A DNA stretch of 64,000 nt from JBBQHX01 sp035306065 (GCA_035306065.1 DATGOL010000092.1:9825-73824), one strand, 5' to 3'; positions 35,258-45,131 are shown, numbered from the stretch's first letter. Numbers and translations are program-made. The notes: generated from the letters alone by a model not told the origin.

Positions 35258-36925
35258 ATGACGCCCCAACCGCTCCACCGCACAATCACCCGTACGAAGC
35301 AGCTCGCACTGTCCGGCATGTGCGCGCTCGTCCTCACGCTGCCGCTCATGTCTTCGCCGGTGGCAGCTCAGGATCCCGAGCAGCCGAGGGTCACCGAGCC
35401 ACCGCCGCAGGATCCGCCCCGGATCGCCGCGCTCAAGCAGAGCGTGGTAGCCGAGGTGGAGCAGCGCGCGAAGATGGTGCAGGAGATCGTGGACATGGTG
35501 TTCAGCTTCGGTGAGCTCGGCTACCAGGAAGTGGAAACTTCCAGGTATCTGACCGGGCTTCTGGAGCGCGAGGGCTTCACCGTGCAGCGCGGCATCTCGG
35601 ACATGCCCACGGCGTGGGTGGCGAAGTGGGGCTCGGGGTCGCCCGTAATCGCACTCGGCTCGGACATCGACGGCATTCCGAAGGCATCCCAGAAGCCCGG
35701 GGTTGCATATCGAGAGCCGATCGTGGAGGGCGCGCCAGGTCACGGCGAAGGGCACAACAGCGGGCAGGCTGTGAACATCGTTGCCGCGCTTGCCATGAAG
35801 GAGATCATGGAGCGCGACGGAATGCAGGGTACGATCATGCTGTGGCCGGGCACCGCGGAAGAGCTGGTTGGAGCGAAGGCATATTTCGTGAGGGACGGCC
35901 TGTTCGAAAACGTGGACGCCGTGCTCTTCTCGCACGTGTCGAGCAACCTGAGTGTGTCGTGGGGTTCGCAGCGTGCGAACGGTCTGATCAGCGTGGAGTA
36001 CACCTTCAACGGCCAGGCAGCACACTCGGCGGGATCGCCGTGGCGTGGCAGGTCTGCACTGGATGCGGTGGAGCTGATGAACGTAGGCTGGAACTTCCGC
36101 AGGGAGCATCTGCGCTACCAGCAGCGTTCTCACTACATAATCAGCAACGGTGGAGACCAGCCTAACGTGGTGCCGAGTGTGGCGAGTGTGTGGTACTACT
36201 TCCGGGAAACTGACTACCCCGGAATGATGAACATGTGGGCAATCGGAGACAGCATTGCGCGCGGTGCTGCAATGATGACAGGCACCGAACTGCAGCCGCC
36301 CCGCATACTCGGTACGGCGTGGCCGCAGCATTTCAGCAAGCCGATTGCCACTGCAATGCATGCGAACATTCAGCGTGTGGGGCTGCCGGAGTGGTCCGGG
36401 GACGATCAGAGGTTTGCGCGCGCCGTGCAGGAGGAGGCGGGTGGAACGCCGCGTGGGTTGGCGCAGAACATCGGGCCCCTGTCCGATCCCATACCCGAAT
36501 CGCAGAAGACTGGCGGCGGTTCCGATGACATCGGCGATGTGTCCTGGGTAGTGCCTACCGTAACGCTGCGCTATCCCGCAAACATTCCGGGACTGCCGGG
36601 CCACTCATGGTACGACGCGATCGCGATGGCAACGCCAATTGCACACAAGGGTTCGCTGCAGGGCGCAAAGGTGCAGGCAATGATGCTGGTGGACCTGTTT
36701 GCGAATCCGCAGCTGGTGCAGGACGCCAAGCGTTACTTCAACGAAGTGCAGACTGCGAACATGAAGTACACTCCGGTGCTGCGGCCCACTGACAAGCCGG
36801 CAACGGAGCTCAACGAGAACGTCATGGCGCGATATCGTGAGCTGATGCGTCCGTTCTACTATGACCCGGCGAAGTACAGGACGTATCTGGAGCAGCTCGG
36901 GGTGGTGTACCCACAGGTAAGGTGA
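35258..36925 (+). CDS. M20D amidohydrolase, AbgB-like, secreted, 555 aa
   Basis: Zinc amidohydrolase related to the AbgB subunit of p-aminobenzoyl-glutamate hydrolase and to hippurate hydrolases. Signal peptide at 1-37 (SSPVAAQ). Family blocks: SDIDGIPKAS, GHGEGHNSGQAVN (metal His), and WPGTAEELVGAKAYF with the catalytic Glu pair, then the dimerisation domain and the GGSDDIGDVSWVVPT ligand segment. Start ATG at 35258 with GGAG upstream. Its export differs from the cytoplasmic AbgB of E. coli. Substrate unknown. Confidence 0.9.
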   Translation: MTPQPLHRTITRTKQLALSGMCALVLTLPLMSSPVAAQDPEQPRVTEPPPQDPPRIAALKQSVVAEVEQRAKMVQEIVDMVFSFGELGYQEVETSRYLTGLLEREGFTVQRGISDMPTAWVAKWGSGSPVIALGSDIDGIPKASQKPGVAYREPIVEGAPGHGEGHNSGQAVNIVAALAMKEIMERDGMQGTIMLWPGTAEELVGAKAYFVRDGLFENVDAVLFSHVSSNLSVSWGSQRANGLISVEYTFNGQAAHSAGSPWRGRSALDAVELMNVGWNFRREHLRYQQRSHYIISNGGDQPNVVPSVASVWYYFRETDYPGMMNMWAIGDSIARGAAMMTGTELQPPRILGTAWPQHFSKPIATAMHANIQRVGLPEWSGDDQRFARAVQEEAGGTPRGLAQNIGPLSDPIPESQKTGGGSDDIGDVSWVVPTVTLRYPANIPGLPGHSWYDAIAMATPIAHKGSLQGAKVQAMMLVDLFANPQLVQDAKRYFNEVQTANMKYTPVLRPTDKPATELNENVMARYRELMRPFYYDPAKYRTYLEQLGVVYPQVR

Positions 36926-36981
36926 GGGAAACCCGGCGGAGCCGGTTGGCAGGGGTTATGAGTTAGAGGATATGGGTTAGG

Positions 36982-37104
36982 GAGGCCGCTTTGCGGCCTC
37001 TCGTCCGCGCGGACATCGATGTCGAACGACACCAGCGGAGGATTGCATAACAGACCTAACACCTAACACCGCCTGGCACCTAACGCCGGCCTCTGGCCGG
37101 CTTT
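36982..37104. other. Hairpin and GTTA/TAAC-rich intergenic tract
   Basis: Two short hairpins (36982-37000, GAGGCCGC-TTT-GCGGCCTC; 37085-37104, GCCGGCC-TCT-GGCCGGC then TTT) frame a tract with several CCTAAC steps at 37050-37084. Upstream is a run of GTTA/GTTAG at 36955-36980. The second hairpin may end transcription of the amidohydrolase gene. The 231-bp gap otherwise shows no gene. Confidence 0.5.
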
Positions 37105-37156
37105 CCCGTTACCGCTGCCGCCGGCTCCCCTGTCCGAGATCCATTCGAGGTGACCC

Positions 37157-38389
37157 ATGCTTCAGCAAGTGCTTGCTCCAGCCGCCGGAACACAAGCCTC
37201 AGGCAATACCGTTCATGTCGTAGGCGCCGGACCTGTAGGTCTCCTCGTGGCAGCACTGCTGCAATCCGGCGGCAGGCACCGGGTGCATCTCTATGAGAAG
37301 CGCAGCGAGTACACACGCACGAGAATGGTGCAGCTCGCTCCCTATATCGTGGCAGACTCCGTGGAGAGTTACTCCGCAGACATGGTTGATGGGGACAGCG
37401 TAAGCGCGATCTTCGATCCGGCCGAGTTGCAGGAAGGCCTCGCGTTCAGGCAGTCAATGCCTGCAGACCTGATGACGCATCTCAGGCGCTGGGCCAGGGG
37501 GTTCTGCCCGCTCAACGACATCGAGCGTTCACTCAGCGAACTGATTGACACGAGAGACGGCCCTGGCGTAATGCGCACGGCTGCGAGCGTCACTATCGAC
37601 TACATGGCAGAGGTCGCAAAGCCGGGAGACATGATCGTGGACTGCACGGGCGCCAGGTCGCTGTTTCGGCCACATCTCATGCCTGCGGCCGAGGATGATG
37701 ACGCGAACACCTACACGCTTCGGCTGGAGTATGCCCTCGTCGTCACCTTCCTGTACGGCCAGCCTTACGAGTGCAACGAGTTCTGCAAGTACTACAAGAA
37801 CATCGAGAATCCGTACTACAAGTTCATCCCGGCCGTCAACCGCACCTACACCGACGGCCACACCACGCACGTAACGGGCATCGTCAGCATTCCGGACGCA
37901 GACTATGATCGCATGCCCTCGCGGTTCGACGGACAGTGGCTGCGCAGCAACTTTCCGGACGTTGCGCATTCAATGGACCGCTTCATCGCGAAGGTACAGA
38001 GGGAAACCAGTGGCGAGATCATTGGCGACCTCGAGATCATCCGGATTCCACTCAACCTGTACCACGCTCGCAATACCACCAGCCGTGCATTGCGCCGGAG
38101 TGGGAACGGCAGTCCGTTCGCGAACACGCCGGTGTTCCTCGCGGGAGATTCAGCAATGGGTTCCCCTTACTTCCAGTCCATCTCGCTCGGCTTCGAAAAT
38201 GCCATGTTCCTTGCCAGCCTCGTGCAGCAGGGGCTCGGGAGAGAGGAAATGGAAGACCGCTACGAGCTGTACACGTACAAGCAGTGGCTTCGGGTCTACA
38301 TGCGAAGCAGGCTGATCAAGCACAACAAGGATCTGTTCGAGCGTGTCGGTGACAACTTCGCGCTGCTCGAGAAGCTTCACATCTACTGA
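37157..38389 (+). CDS. FAD-dependent oxidoreductase, monooxygenase-like, 410 aa
   Basis: Rossmann FAD protein with VVGAGPVGLL (21-30) and the distal GD motif in FLAGDSAMGSPYFQS (about 330). An aromatic-rich segment (about 180-225) with ECNEFCKYYKNIENPYYKF is unlike standard flavin monooxygenases; the closest style is the MICAL/kynurenine-monooxygenase clade, which is inference. The ATG has GAGGTGA upstream. Convergent with the peroxiredoxin gene, only 3 bp away. The substrate is unknown. Confidence 0.8.
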   Translation: MLQQVLAPAAGTQASGNTVHVVGAGPVGLLVAALLQSGGRHRVHLYEKRSEYTRTRMVQLAPYIVADSVESYSADMVDGDSVSAIFDPAELQEGLAFRQSMPADLMTHLRRWARGFCPLNDIERSLSELIDTRDGPGVMRTAASVTIDYMAEVAKPGDMIVDCTGARSLFRPHLMPAAEDDDANTYTLRLEYALVVTFLYGQPYECNEFCKYYKNIENPYYKFIPAVNRTYTDGHTTHVTGIVSIPDADYDRMPSRFDGQWLRSNFPDVAHSMDRFIAKVQRETSGEIIGDLEIIRIPLNLYHARNTTSRALRRSGNGSPFANTPVFLAGDSAMGSPYFQSISLGFENAMFLASLVQQGLGREEMEDRYELYTYKQWLRVYMRSRLIKHNKDLFERVGDNFALLEKLHIY

Positions 38390-38392
38390 TCG

Positions 38393-38995
38393 TCAGGCAA
38401 CGATCGGGTATTCCCGCGTCTCCCAGTGCGCAGCCTTTCCACTTGCCACCGGCCTTGCGATGGTCTGCTCGCCGGGGTGCCAGTTCGCAGGGCACAGCTG
38501 CCCGCTCTGGAGAGCTGCGAGAACGCGCAAAACCTCTCCCGTGCTGCGACCAACGCTGAGGTCGTTCACGCAGATCCAGCGGATCTTCCGCTGCTGATCC
38601 AACAGGTAGGTGGCGCGCAGCGGCACGTTCTCAACCGGGTCAATGATGCCGAGCACCTCGGCCACCTGGTTGTTCGGGTCCGCGAGCATCGGGAAATCGA
38701 GATCCCGGAGCGACGGGCTCTCCTGTCGCCAGGCGAGATGGGTGTCATGATCGTCGCCGCTCATACCGTACACACGCGCACCGAGCGCGCGAAACTCCCG
38801 TAACGCGCGGTTGAACTCAACCAGCTCGGTAGGGCAAACGAATGTGAAGTCCTGCGGCCAGAAGAACACAGCCGTCCACGAGCCGTCCAGCTCGCTCGAG
38901 TGAACGGTGCGAAACTCCGATCCCGGCTCTGCAGATACGCAGGCCTGTACTGAGAATTCCGGGAATTGCTCGCCAAGTCCGAGTAAACGGGCCAT
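38393..38995 (-). CDS. Peroxiredoxin of the AhpC/Prx1 type, 200 aa
   Basis: Thiol peroxidase. Peroxidatic Cys54 in FTFVCPTEL, and Cys168 in LCPANWHPG as the resolving Cys near the C-terminus, so it is a 2-Cys type. Tail AHWETREYPIVA. The ATG at 38995 is preceded by a GGGAG-type ribosome site. The longer frame adds 62 residues with no homology sign. It faces a divergent M28 gene and the convergent FAD protein. Confidence 0.92.
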   Translation of the reverse strand: MARLLGLGEQFPEFSVQACVSAEPGSEFRTVHSSELDGSWTAVFFWPQDFTFVCPTELVEFNRALREFRALGARVYGMSGDDHDTHLAWRQESPSLRDLDFPMLADPNNQVAEVLGIIDPVENVPLRATYLLDQQRKIRWICVNDLSVGRSTGEVLRVLAALQSGQLCPANWHPGEQTIARPVASGKAAHWETREYPIVA

Positions 38996-39165
38996 TTTGT
39001 AGTCTCCCTCGGTCAGGTGCGAAAAAGAGCGCTGTGCAAGCAAAATGTAGCGAACGTATCTGCCAGTACCCGCCCGATCGCCACGAGTGCTGAGCCTGCT
39101 TGCGGACGGTTGAGCCTGTCTGACCGGCCCGCAACACGCCGCTCTCGAACTCCTATTGCACAAAC

Positions 39166-41112
39166 ATGACACCGTATGCACGTGCAGCGGCCGCTGCTGC
39201 GACCCTGATCACATTCGGCACTGTCAGCACACAGGCGCAGTCGCCCGGCACCGACATCTTCGTGGCGCCGCTTGGCGAGGGCGCGTCTTCAGTCGGAACG
39301 CCGCGGAACCTCACGCAGCGCACCGGCTACGACAACCAGCCGTCGTTCACACAGGATGGCGCCGCGGTACTGTACACCTCCATTCGTGCGGACGCACAGG
39401 CTGACATATGGCGGGTTCCCACCGCCGGCGGACAGCCTTCGCGCCTGACGACCACAGCCGAGTCGGAGTATTCGGCCACTCCGTTCGGCAATCGGTTTGC
39501 GACCGTTCGTGTGGAGGCAGACTCCACGCAGCGACTGTGGTCGTTCCCGCTGCAGGGGGCTGGCAGCAGTGCGAGCCTTCTCGTTCCCGGCCTCGCTCCC
39601 GTCGGGTACTTCGCATTCGTGCGGCAGGAAGAAGTAGCAACCTTCGTACTCGGCGAGCCGGCAACGCTGCAGGTTGTGCGCACCGGAGACGGCGCTCCTG
39701 CCGCACGAACGATTGCGACCGAAATCGGACGCTCGATTCACAGCCTTCCCGGCATGCAGGGCGCTGTGAGCTACATGCAGAAGGGCCCGGACGGATGGTG
39801 GATCAGCGGACTTCGCACGGCTGGCCAGGGAATGACGGACAGCACCTGGCGCATTGCGCCCGCACTTGGGCGCGTGGAGGACTATGCGTGGGCCGCGCCC
39901 GGGATACTGATATCGGCGCAGGGATCTGTGGTTCACCGCTGGCGCGTGGGAGTAGACACAGCCTGGGTACCTGTCGCCGATCTTTCGTCCGGCGGAGTTC
40001 GGGGCATCACTCGACTGGCGGTGAGTCCCGATGGCGGCACTGTCGCATTCGTGGCGCAGGATGCACCCGCTGTATCGAGCGCCGTGCCGGACGCGATAGC
40101 GGAGGCGTGGCAGGACCTGGCTGTGCTGGCTGCTGATTCACTCCTGGGGCGTGCGACCGGCACCATTGGCGAACGCAAGGCCGCTCGTTATCTCGCGAGC
40201 CGGTTTGCCGAAGCCGGGTTGGTACCGGCCGGTGATGACGGCAGCTTCCTGCAGCGTGTGCCGATCGCGGTTCGTGAGGCGCAGGGCGCTCCGGCCAACG
40301 CAGCAAGGCCGGCGCAGGCAGCGAATGCCGCAGCGTCCACTGCGTCCAGTCCGGGGCGGCGCGTTCAGGCACGCGCGATACCCGGCTTCGCACTGCCGAG
40401 CGACATGGCCGACGCCCGGCTGGACACCGCCACCAACGTTATCGGCATCATCCAGGGCAGCGATCCCGTACTGCGCAACGAAATCGTGCTCGTCACGGCA
40501 CATTTCGATCACGTTGGCGTAGGACGTGCCATTGACGGTGATTCCATTTACAACGGCGCGGACGATGACGCCTCGGGAACAGCCGCAATGCTGGAGATCG
40601 CGCGTCGCCTCACGAATGGCGACGCGCCACGACGTACCATCGTTTTCGCAGCGATGACCGGCGAGGAAACCGGGCTTATCGGCACTCGCTGGTACATTGC
40701 CAATCCGTACCGGTCGCTCGAGTCCATCGTTGCCAATCTCAACCTGGAGATGCTGGCGCGGCCCGACACGGCAGCTGGTGGCTCGGGCAACGTATGGCTC
40801 ACGGGCAATGAGCGCTCCACCATGGGAGATATCCTGGACGCTGCCGGCGTACCGGTAATTGCCGACCCGCGCCCAGCCCAGAACTTCTTCGAACGCAGCG
40901 ACAACATTGCTTTCGCCCGCCTCGGCATCGTGGCGCACACGCTGTCTTCATTCGGGCTGCACGGCGACTACCACCAGCCGGGCGACGAACTGGAAACGGT
41001 GGATCCGGCCCACTTTGCAGCGGCGATCGACGCCGTTACCCGCGCGACGCTGGCGCTTGCCAACGGCGCCAGGCCAGAGTGGAAGCCCGGAGGCAGGCCA
41101 CAGCCTCGCTGA
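39166..41112 (+). CDS. Secreted PD40 propeller-M28 peptidase fusion, 648 aa
   Basis: Signal peptide at 1-24 (VSTQAQS). Residues 30-300 form a TolB/PD40-like propeller (YDNQPSFTQDGAAVLYTS), and the C-terminal part (about 420-640) an M28 zinc aminopeptidase: TAHFDHVG, NGADDDASGTAAM, AMTGEETGLIG, and DYHQPGDELE as the last ligand. The Ala-rich joint (about 370-400) links them. No Shine-Dalgarno is seen. The propeller may hold substrate or a partner. Upstream of the ATP-grasp gene. Confidence 0.9.
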   Translation: MTPYARAAAAAATLITFGTVSTQAQSPGTDIFVAPLGEGASSVGTPRNLTQRTGYDNQPSFTQDGAAVLYTSIRADAQADIWRVPTAGGQPSRLTTTAESEYSATPFGNRFATVRVEADSTQRLWSFPLQGAGSSASLLVPGLAPVGYFAFVRQEEVATFVLGEPATLQVVRTGDGAPAARTIATEIGRSIHSLPGMQGAVSYMQKGPDGWWISGLRTAGQGMTDSTWRIAPALGRVEDYAWAAPGILISAQGSVVHRWRVGVDTAWVPVADLSSGGVRGITRLAVSPDGGTVAFVAQDAPAVSSAVPDAIAEAWQDLAVLAADSLLGRATGTIGERKAARYLASRFAEAGLVPAGDDGSFLQRVPIAVREAQGAPANAARPAQAANAAASTASSPGRRVQARAIPGFALPSDMADARLDTATNVIGIIQGSDPVLRNEIVLVTAHFDHVGVGRAIDGDSIYNGADDDASGTAAMLEIARRLTNGDAPRRTIVFAAMTGEETGLIGTRWYIANPYRSLESIVANLNLEMLARPDTAAGGSGNVWLTGNERSTMGDILDAAGVPVIADPRPAQNFFERSDNIAFARLGIVAHTLSSFGLHGDYHQPGDELETVDPAHFAAAIDAVTRATLALANGARPEWKPGGRPQPR

Positions 41113-41141
41113 GGGGGATCGTCACTCTGACAAGGAGATAC

Positions 41142-42377
41142 ATGACAGAAACGCCGGCGGTGCGTGAGTGGTTCCTTCGATTCGAGCGGGCATTCGTGGC
41201 ACGTCGTGGTGTGCTGCACGATTACCTGGCCGTGTTCAAGGCTCCGTTACGCGCCGCTCGTGAGGCCGGCTATGGCGCATCGCACTACGGTGCTCGAATG
41301 AAAGCCGCAGATCGCGCCGGAGCCCTCACTCTACGCTGGAGACTGTATCAGCTGAACTTCACGCGGCGGGTTGATTCGGAGGCATTCTACACCTTTGCGC
41401 TTCACCGCCACGATCGTTGGCGCAGACGCTCGCTGTACGTGAGTCGGGTAGAGGGAACGCTGGCATCACGCCTCGCGGTGCACCTGCTATACGAGAAGCA
41501 GTTTCGCCTTCTGGGGGACAAGCGCTCTTTCGACGAGTGGGCAGAAAGGTCCATGCTGCCGGTTGTGCGGGCGCTGGGGAGGGCAGCGAACGGAGATGTC
41601 GTGTGGACCGTGCCGGTGAGCGGGCCTGTCCCCGAGTGTGACATGTTCATCAAGAAGGCCGTGGGTTACGGAGGATACGACACCATGCAGGCCCGGTGGC
41701 TCGGCGGCACCTTCGAGTGCTCGGACGGCATCACGCGGGGCGCAAACGAACTGGGCGCCTATCTAGAGAAGCGGTCGCGTTCGGAAGCGCTACTCGTGCA
41801 GCCGTTGCTCGTGAACCATCCGGATATAAGCCGACTCAGCGTGCGGGCATTGAATACGATTCGTGTTACCACGTGCCGTGACATGAAAGGCAACACCAGC
41901 GCGATATCAGCCGCCATCCGCCTGGCGACAGGGAACGCTACGGCAGACAATGTCTCGCAGGGAGGGCTGGGAGCCCGCGTGGATCCGGTTACCGGCAAGC
42001 TCGGCAAGGCCGTAAAGGTGGATGAGTTTTTCGACGAGTACCACTTCAGTCACCATCCCGATACTCGAGAGGCGATAGTCGGCACGGAGGTGCCCTTCTG
42101 GAAGGAGGCGAGGGAGCTCGCCGAGCGTGCGCATGCACTGCTGGGCGGAATCCCATGTGCTGCCTGGGACATCGCCGTGCTGGAGGATGGCCCCGTTATT
42201 GTGGAGGGAAACTGGAACGGCGACACCTGGATTCCGCAGGTGCCTGGCGACACGCCGCTCTTTACGACGAACTACGATAAGTCGTACGCCGAACCCCTCG
42301 CCGCGTTGGTGGACAGGCTTACCGACGAAGAGCTTCTGCAATTGGGACAGATGGATCCGCGCGCAGGAATAGCGTAG
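41142..42377 (+). CDS. Sugar-transfer-associated ATP-grasp family protein, 411 aa
   Basis: ATP-grasp ligase fold. Landmarks: ALNTIRVTT, DNVSQGGLGARVD, HPDTREAIVG, VPFWKEARELAERA, WDIAVLEDGPVIVEGNWNGD. This set matches the family often found near glycosyltransferase genes. The true start is the ATG at 41142 with AAGGAG, 29 bp after the M28 stop. The expected role is formation of an amide or ester on a cell-surface polymer, but no glycosyltransferase is nearby, so it is an orphan of its usual context. Confidence 0.8.
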   Translation: MTETPAVREWFLRFERAFVARRGVLHDYLAVFKAPLRAAREAGYGASHYGARMKAADRAGALTLRWRLYQLNFTRRVDSEAFYTFALHRHDRWRRRSLYVSRVEGTLASRLAVHLLYEKQFRLLGDKRSFDEWAERSMLPVVRALGRAANGDVVWTVPVSGPVPECDMFIKKAVGYGGYDTMQARWLGGTFECSDGITRGANELGAYLEKRSRSEALLVQPLLVNHPDISRLSVRALNTIRVTTCRDMKGNTSAISAAIRLATGNATADNVSQGGLGARVDPVTGKLGKAVKVDEFFDEYHFSHHPDTREAIVGTEVPFWKEARELAERAHALLGGIPCAAWDIAVLEDGPVIVEGNWNGDTWIPQVPGDTPLFTTNYDKSYAEPLAALVDRLTDEELLQLGQMDPRAGIA

Positions 42378-42397
42378 CAGCCTGAGAAGGCGCGGGC

Positions 42398-43696
42398 CTA
42401 ACGCGCCCTCAGCACCAGCAGCAATGCGTTCGCCACCGTCCGCTCTCCGCTGGCGTCCGACGGACTGCTCGCTATCTCACCGCGCACTACGGCGGTCGTC
42501 GAACCTCCGCCGTCCAGGTTGAGTGCATCCACGGCGCCAAGCTCGAGCATCAGCTCAGCAAGTTCCTGCAACGACATTCCAACGCTCGTCTCCTGTCGCC
42601 CGTCCACTGTGACGAGCAGCAGGAGAGTGCCGCTTCTGCCGATTCCCACTGCGGTTCTGGGATGCCTCATGGTGGCGAATGCAGAGGGTGCTCCCGAAAA
42701 CACACCGGATGCGTCGTGGAGGCTGGCGCCTTCAGCAACGATTGCGGGGCGGCCTCCAACCAGCGTTTTCACGCCCTCCCCGACCGGTGCAAAGCGGTGC
42801 ACGAGACGGATGGTGTCTTCCGATGCGCGAAGCCTGGCAAGGCGCACCCGTGCGGCTCCGGTGGCCAGCAGGGTGCGCTGCGCGGAGTCACTAGCCGCCA
42901 ACGTACGTTGCGCGGAGTCCCGAACCAGCAAAATGGTGTCTCCTCGTGCGCCTGCCTCACGCAGGGCGAATACATGCGCGCTCAGGGAATCCACCGGCAC
43001 CGGGCGGCCGAAGGCCGGGCTGAAGAGCGCGAGCCAGCTGTCCCGATCCGGCAGGGCATTCACCGCATCGAGCGACATGCCGTGCCCATCGGAGAGAAGC
43101 ACCCCGGCGTAGGTAGCATCCAGGATGTGTGGACGCCCGCTCCGTGCGACCAGCACGTCTGCCCTTGGATCATTGGTGGCGCCGTCGCGCGCCTTGAGTA
43201 TGCGGCCTGTACTGACCTGACTCGCAAGCTGCTCGCCGGTCGTGAGGTTGAAGAAGTCCGCATTGACTGCTGCAAGCACGGTGACGTTGTCGCCGTCTGC
43301 ACGCGACCGCTCTTCCCAGTCGCTCGCGAGCACGCTCGTACGTTCGCGGCCGAACAGCCCGCTGCCTGCTCGAACGGCTTCCAGCCCTAACGTGGGGAGC
43401 GACAGGTCGGCCGCAATCACATTCACACGAAACGGACCCGACGCAATCGTCCCCGACAGATGCACAACTCCCGGCGCAAGCCGGGTTGCAGTAAGGGAGT
43501 CGAAGACCGCGAACGCCGAGCGGGGCAGGAGAAGGGAGTCCGACTGCAAGGCAGCCGACTCGCCATGTGTCGCGCGCGTAATGGCCGTCTCGGATGACGA
43601 TCCGCCTACCGTCTGCGCTCCGACAGCCGGACCGGTTCCCAGCGCCACGCAGCAGGCCACCATGCTGGTTGTCGCAGTGCGCACGATCGAACGCAT
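42398..43696 (-). CDS. Secreted phosphodiester glycosidase family protein (NAGPA-like), 432 aa
   Basis: Hydrolase of the N-acetylglucosamine-1-phosphodiester alpha-N-acetylglucosaminidase family. The C-terminal half has RHPRTAVGIGRSGTLLLLVTVDGRQ and ALNLDGGGSTTAVV, both diagnostic. Signal peptide at about 1-28 (GPAVGAQT). Start uncertain: ATG 43696 or GTG 43738. The N-terminal half (about 40-250) is less recognisable, with NADFF as the first family-like step. In bacteria the family acts on capsule or wall phosphodiester sugars. Downstream of the porin gene on the same strand (88-bp gap). Confidence 0.85.
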   Translation of the reverse strand: MRSIVRTATTSMVACCVALGTGPAVGAQTVGGSSSETAITRATHGESAALQSDSLLLPRSAFAVFDSLTATRLAPGVVHLSGTIASGPFRVNVIAADLSLPTLGLEAVRAGSGLFGRERTSVLASDWEERSRADGDNVTVLAAVNADFFNLTTGEQLASQVSTGRILKARDGATNDPRADVLVARSGRPHILDATYAGVLLSDGHGMSLDAVNALPDRDSWLALFSPAFGRPVPVDSLSAHVFALREAGARGDTILLVRDSAQRTLAASDSAQRTLLATGAARVRLARLRASEDTIRLVHRFAPVGEGVKTLVGGRPAIVAEGASLHDASGVFSGAPSAFATMRHPRTAVGIGRSGTLLLLVTVDGRQETSVGMSLQELAELMLELGAVDALNLDGGGSTTAVVRGEIASSPSDASGERTVANALLLVLRAR

Positions 43697-43784
43697 GGCC
43701 GAAACGGCGCCAGTCACAGTACCGGCCGGTGAAAACACGGCAGTGCGGGGCTGCGACTCAGGTGCCTGACGAACGCCTCCTCCC

Positions 43785-44963
43785 TCAGATTCCGACTTCG
43801 AAGTTCGTTCGAACCAGCCAGCGGTCCGCCGCCGATGGGTCGTTCCCCCATTCACGCCCCGCCTCGATCATGTACTTGATTCGATGACCTCGCAGGTAGC
43901 GCACGAGGTTCAACGACGCCTGATTCGCATCAATGTCATCCTGCAGTTCCACCCGCGCAATCCGGAACGAAGGCTCCCAACCGGCTCTTGTCAGGTAACC
44001 GATCTGCAGCAGCCCGCCCTTCCCACGTGGGTCGTCGCCGAGTGCCACTGGTAGCGAGGTTGGTCCGGCATCGCGGTGCGCGCCCTCGAGATAGAGCGAG
44101 AACCCACGGTACTTCAGCGTCACATCTGCCAGCACCGTGGTAAGGTCACGCGGCGCATCCAGAAAGTCGCCGAGCTGGCCGCGCGATCTCCAGGCGCGGT
44201 CATTGTGGGTGAACACAACACCCAGCAGCAGTCGGGGCGCCGGCTCCCTTGCGTGGTCGCCTTCACGATCGGCGTTGTTGCCCGTGAATGCCCCCAGCGG
44301 TTGTATGTCGAAGCGTGTGGTGTATGCGAGGCCCATGTCCGGCCCCGCAGATGCGCGACCCTCACCGGTGGACACGGCGCCGGCCCAGCTCCACGGCGCC
44401 CGGCCGCCCTGCTTCCAGACTGCCATGACATGCATGTCACGGTCGGTGGTGAACGTGTTGTTCACCAACCCGCGTTCAGCGAACTGCTGGTCGCCAGACG
44501 AGATCGTGCGCTGGCGATTGCCAGGCAGTTTTCCCAAACCCATCTGAAAACGAAGCTGCGGCGTTTGCTGCCAGGAAATGTTGGCATCGCGCAACACAGC
44601 GGTGGTGCCCGGGTTGCCGCCGGAGTGATCACGCGGTGCCAGTCCCAGCTGCAATGACACTCCCAGACGCGGATCCCAGAGCGAGCCGCCCAGTCGAATG
44701 CGTGCTCGGCGCACCTCCGTTGCCAGCGAACGATCCACATCGGTATCGCTCTCAGGCAGTGACAGCGTGGTGGTGAGTTGCGTGCGGAAGCGGAAAGTGA
44801 GCTTCGTTGCGCTGTCTGCGCTGGAAACCGTGATGCCGTCGCCGTCCACGCGAACTACCGGTACGCGCGCGGTATCAGCCTGTTGCGCCGCGAGCCGACG
44901 GGGAGTGACCTGGAGCGCGATAGCGACGATAGATATCGTCGCGACGAACCGAATTGCGTTCAC
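43785..44963 (-). CDS. Phosphate-selective porin (OprP/OprO-like), 392 aa
   Basis: Outer-membrane beta-barrel. Signal peptide ending RLAAQQ. Then VRRARIRLGGSLWDPRLGVSLQL, LRDANISWQQTP and QFAERGLVNNTF: features of the OprO/OprP family. The terminal strand ends in VRTNFEVGI. The GTG at 44963 is preferred because its signal peptide is shorter and AGG precedes it; ATG 45014 is the alternative. No Lys-rich constriction typical of phosphate selectivity can be read, so selectivity is open. Upstream of the glycosidase gene. Confidence 0.85.
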   Translation of the reverse strand: MNAIRFVATISIVAIALQVTPRRLAAQQADTARVPVVRVDGDGITVSSADSATKLTFRFRTQLTTTLSLPESDTDVDRSLATEVRRARIRLGGSLWDPRLGVSLQLGLAPRDHSGGNPGTTAVLRDANISWQQTPQLRFQMGLGKLPGNRQRTISSGDQQFAERGLVNNTFTTDRDMHVMAVWKQGGRAPWSWAGAVSTGEGRASAGPDMGLAYTTRFDIQPLGAFTGNNADREGDHAREPAPRLLLGVVFTHNDRAWRSRGQLGDFLDAPRDLTTVLADVTLKYRGFSLYLEGAHRDAGPTSLPVALGDDPRGKGGLLQIGYLTRAGWEPSFRIARVELQDDIDANQASLNLVRYLRGHRIKYMIEAGREWGNDPSAADRWLVRTNFEVGI

Positions 44964-45131
44964 TTGATTACCTGCGGTGGCAACGGGAGTTGGCGCGTTG
45001 GCAGATTGGCACATTGTAACGATCCGGCTATCGGCCTGTCACCCACGCCGGAATCGCAAACCGCATTCTGGCGAAAGGAGCGCCAGGCGTAGCGGGCAGG
45101 CGGTGCATCGTTGCATGATCATGCGCTTGCA

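Noticed and set aside
38404..38418. Third copy of the CGGGTAT motif
   Set aside because: It is within the coding end of the peroxiredoxin gene and one base shorter; likely chance.
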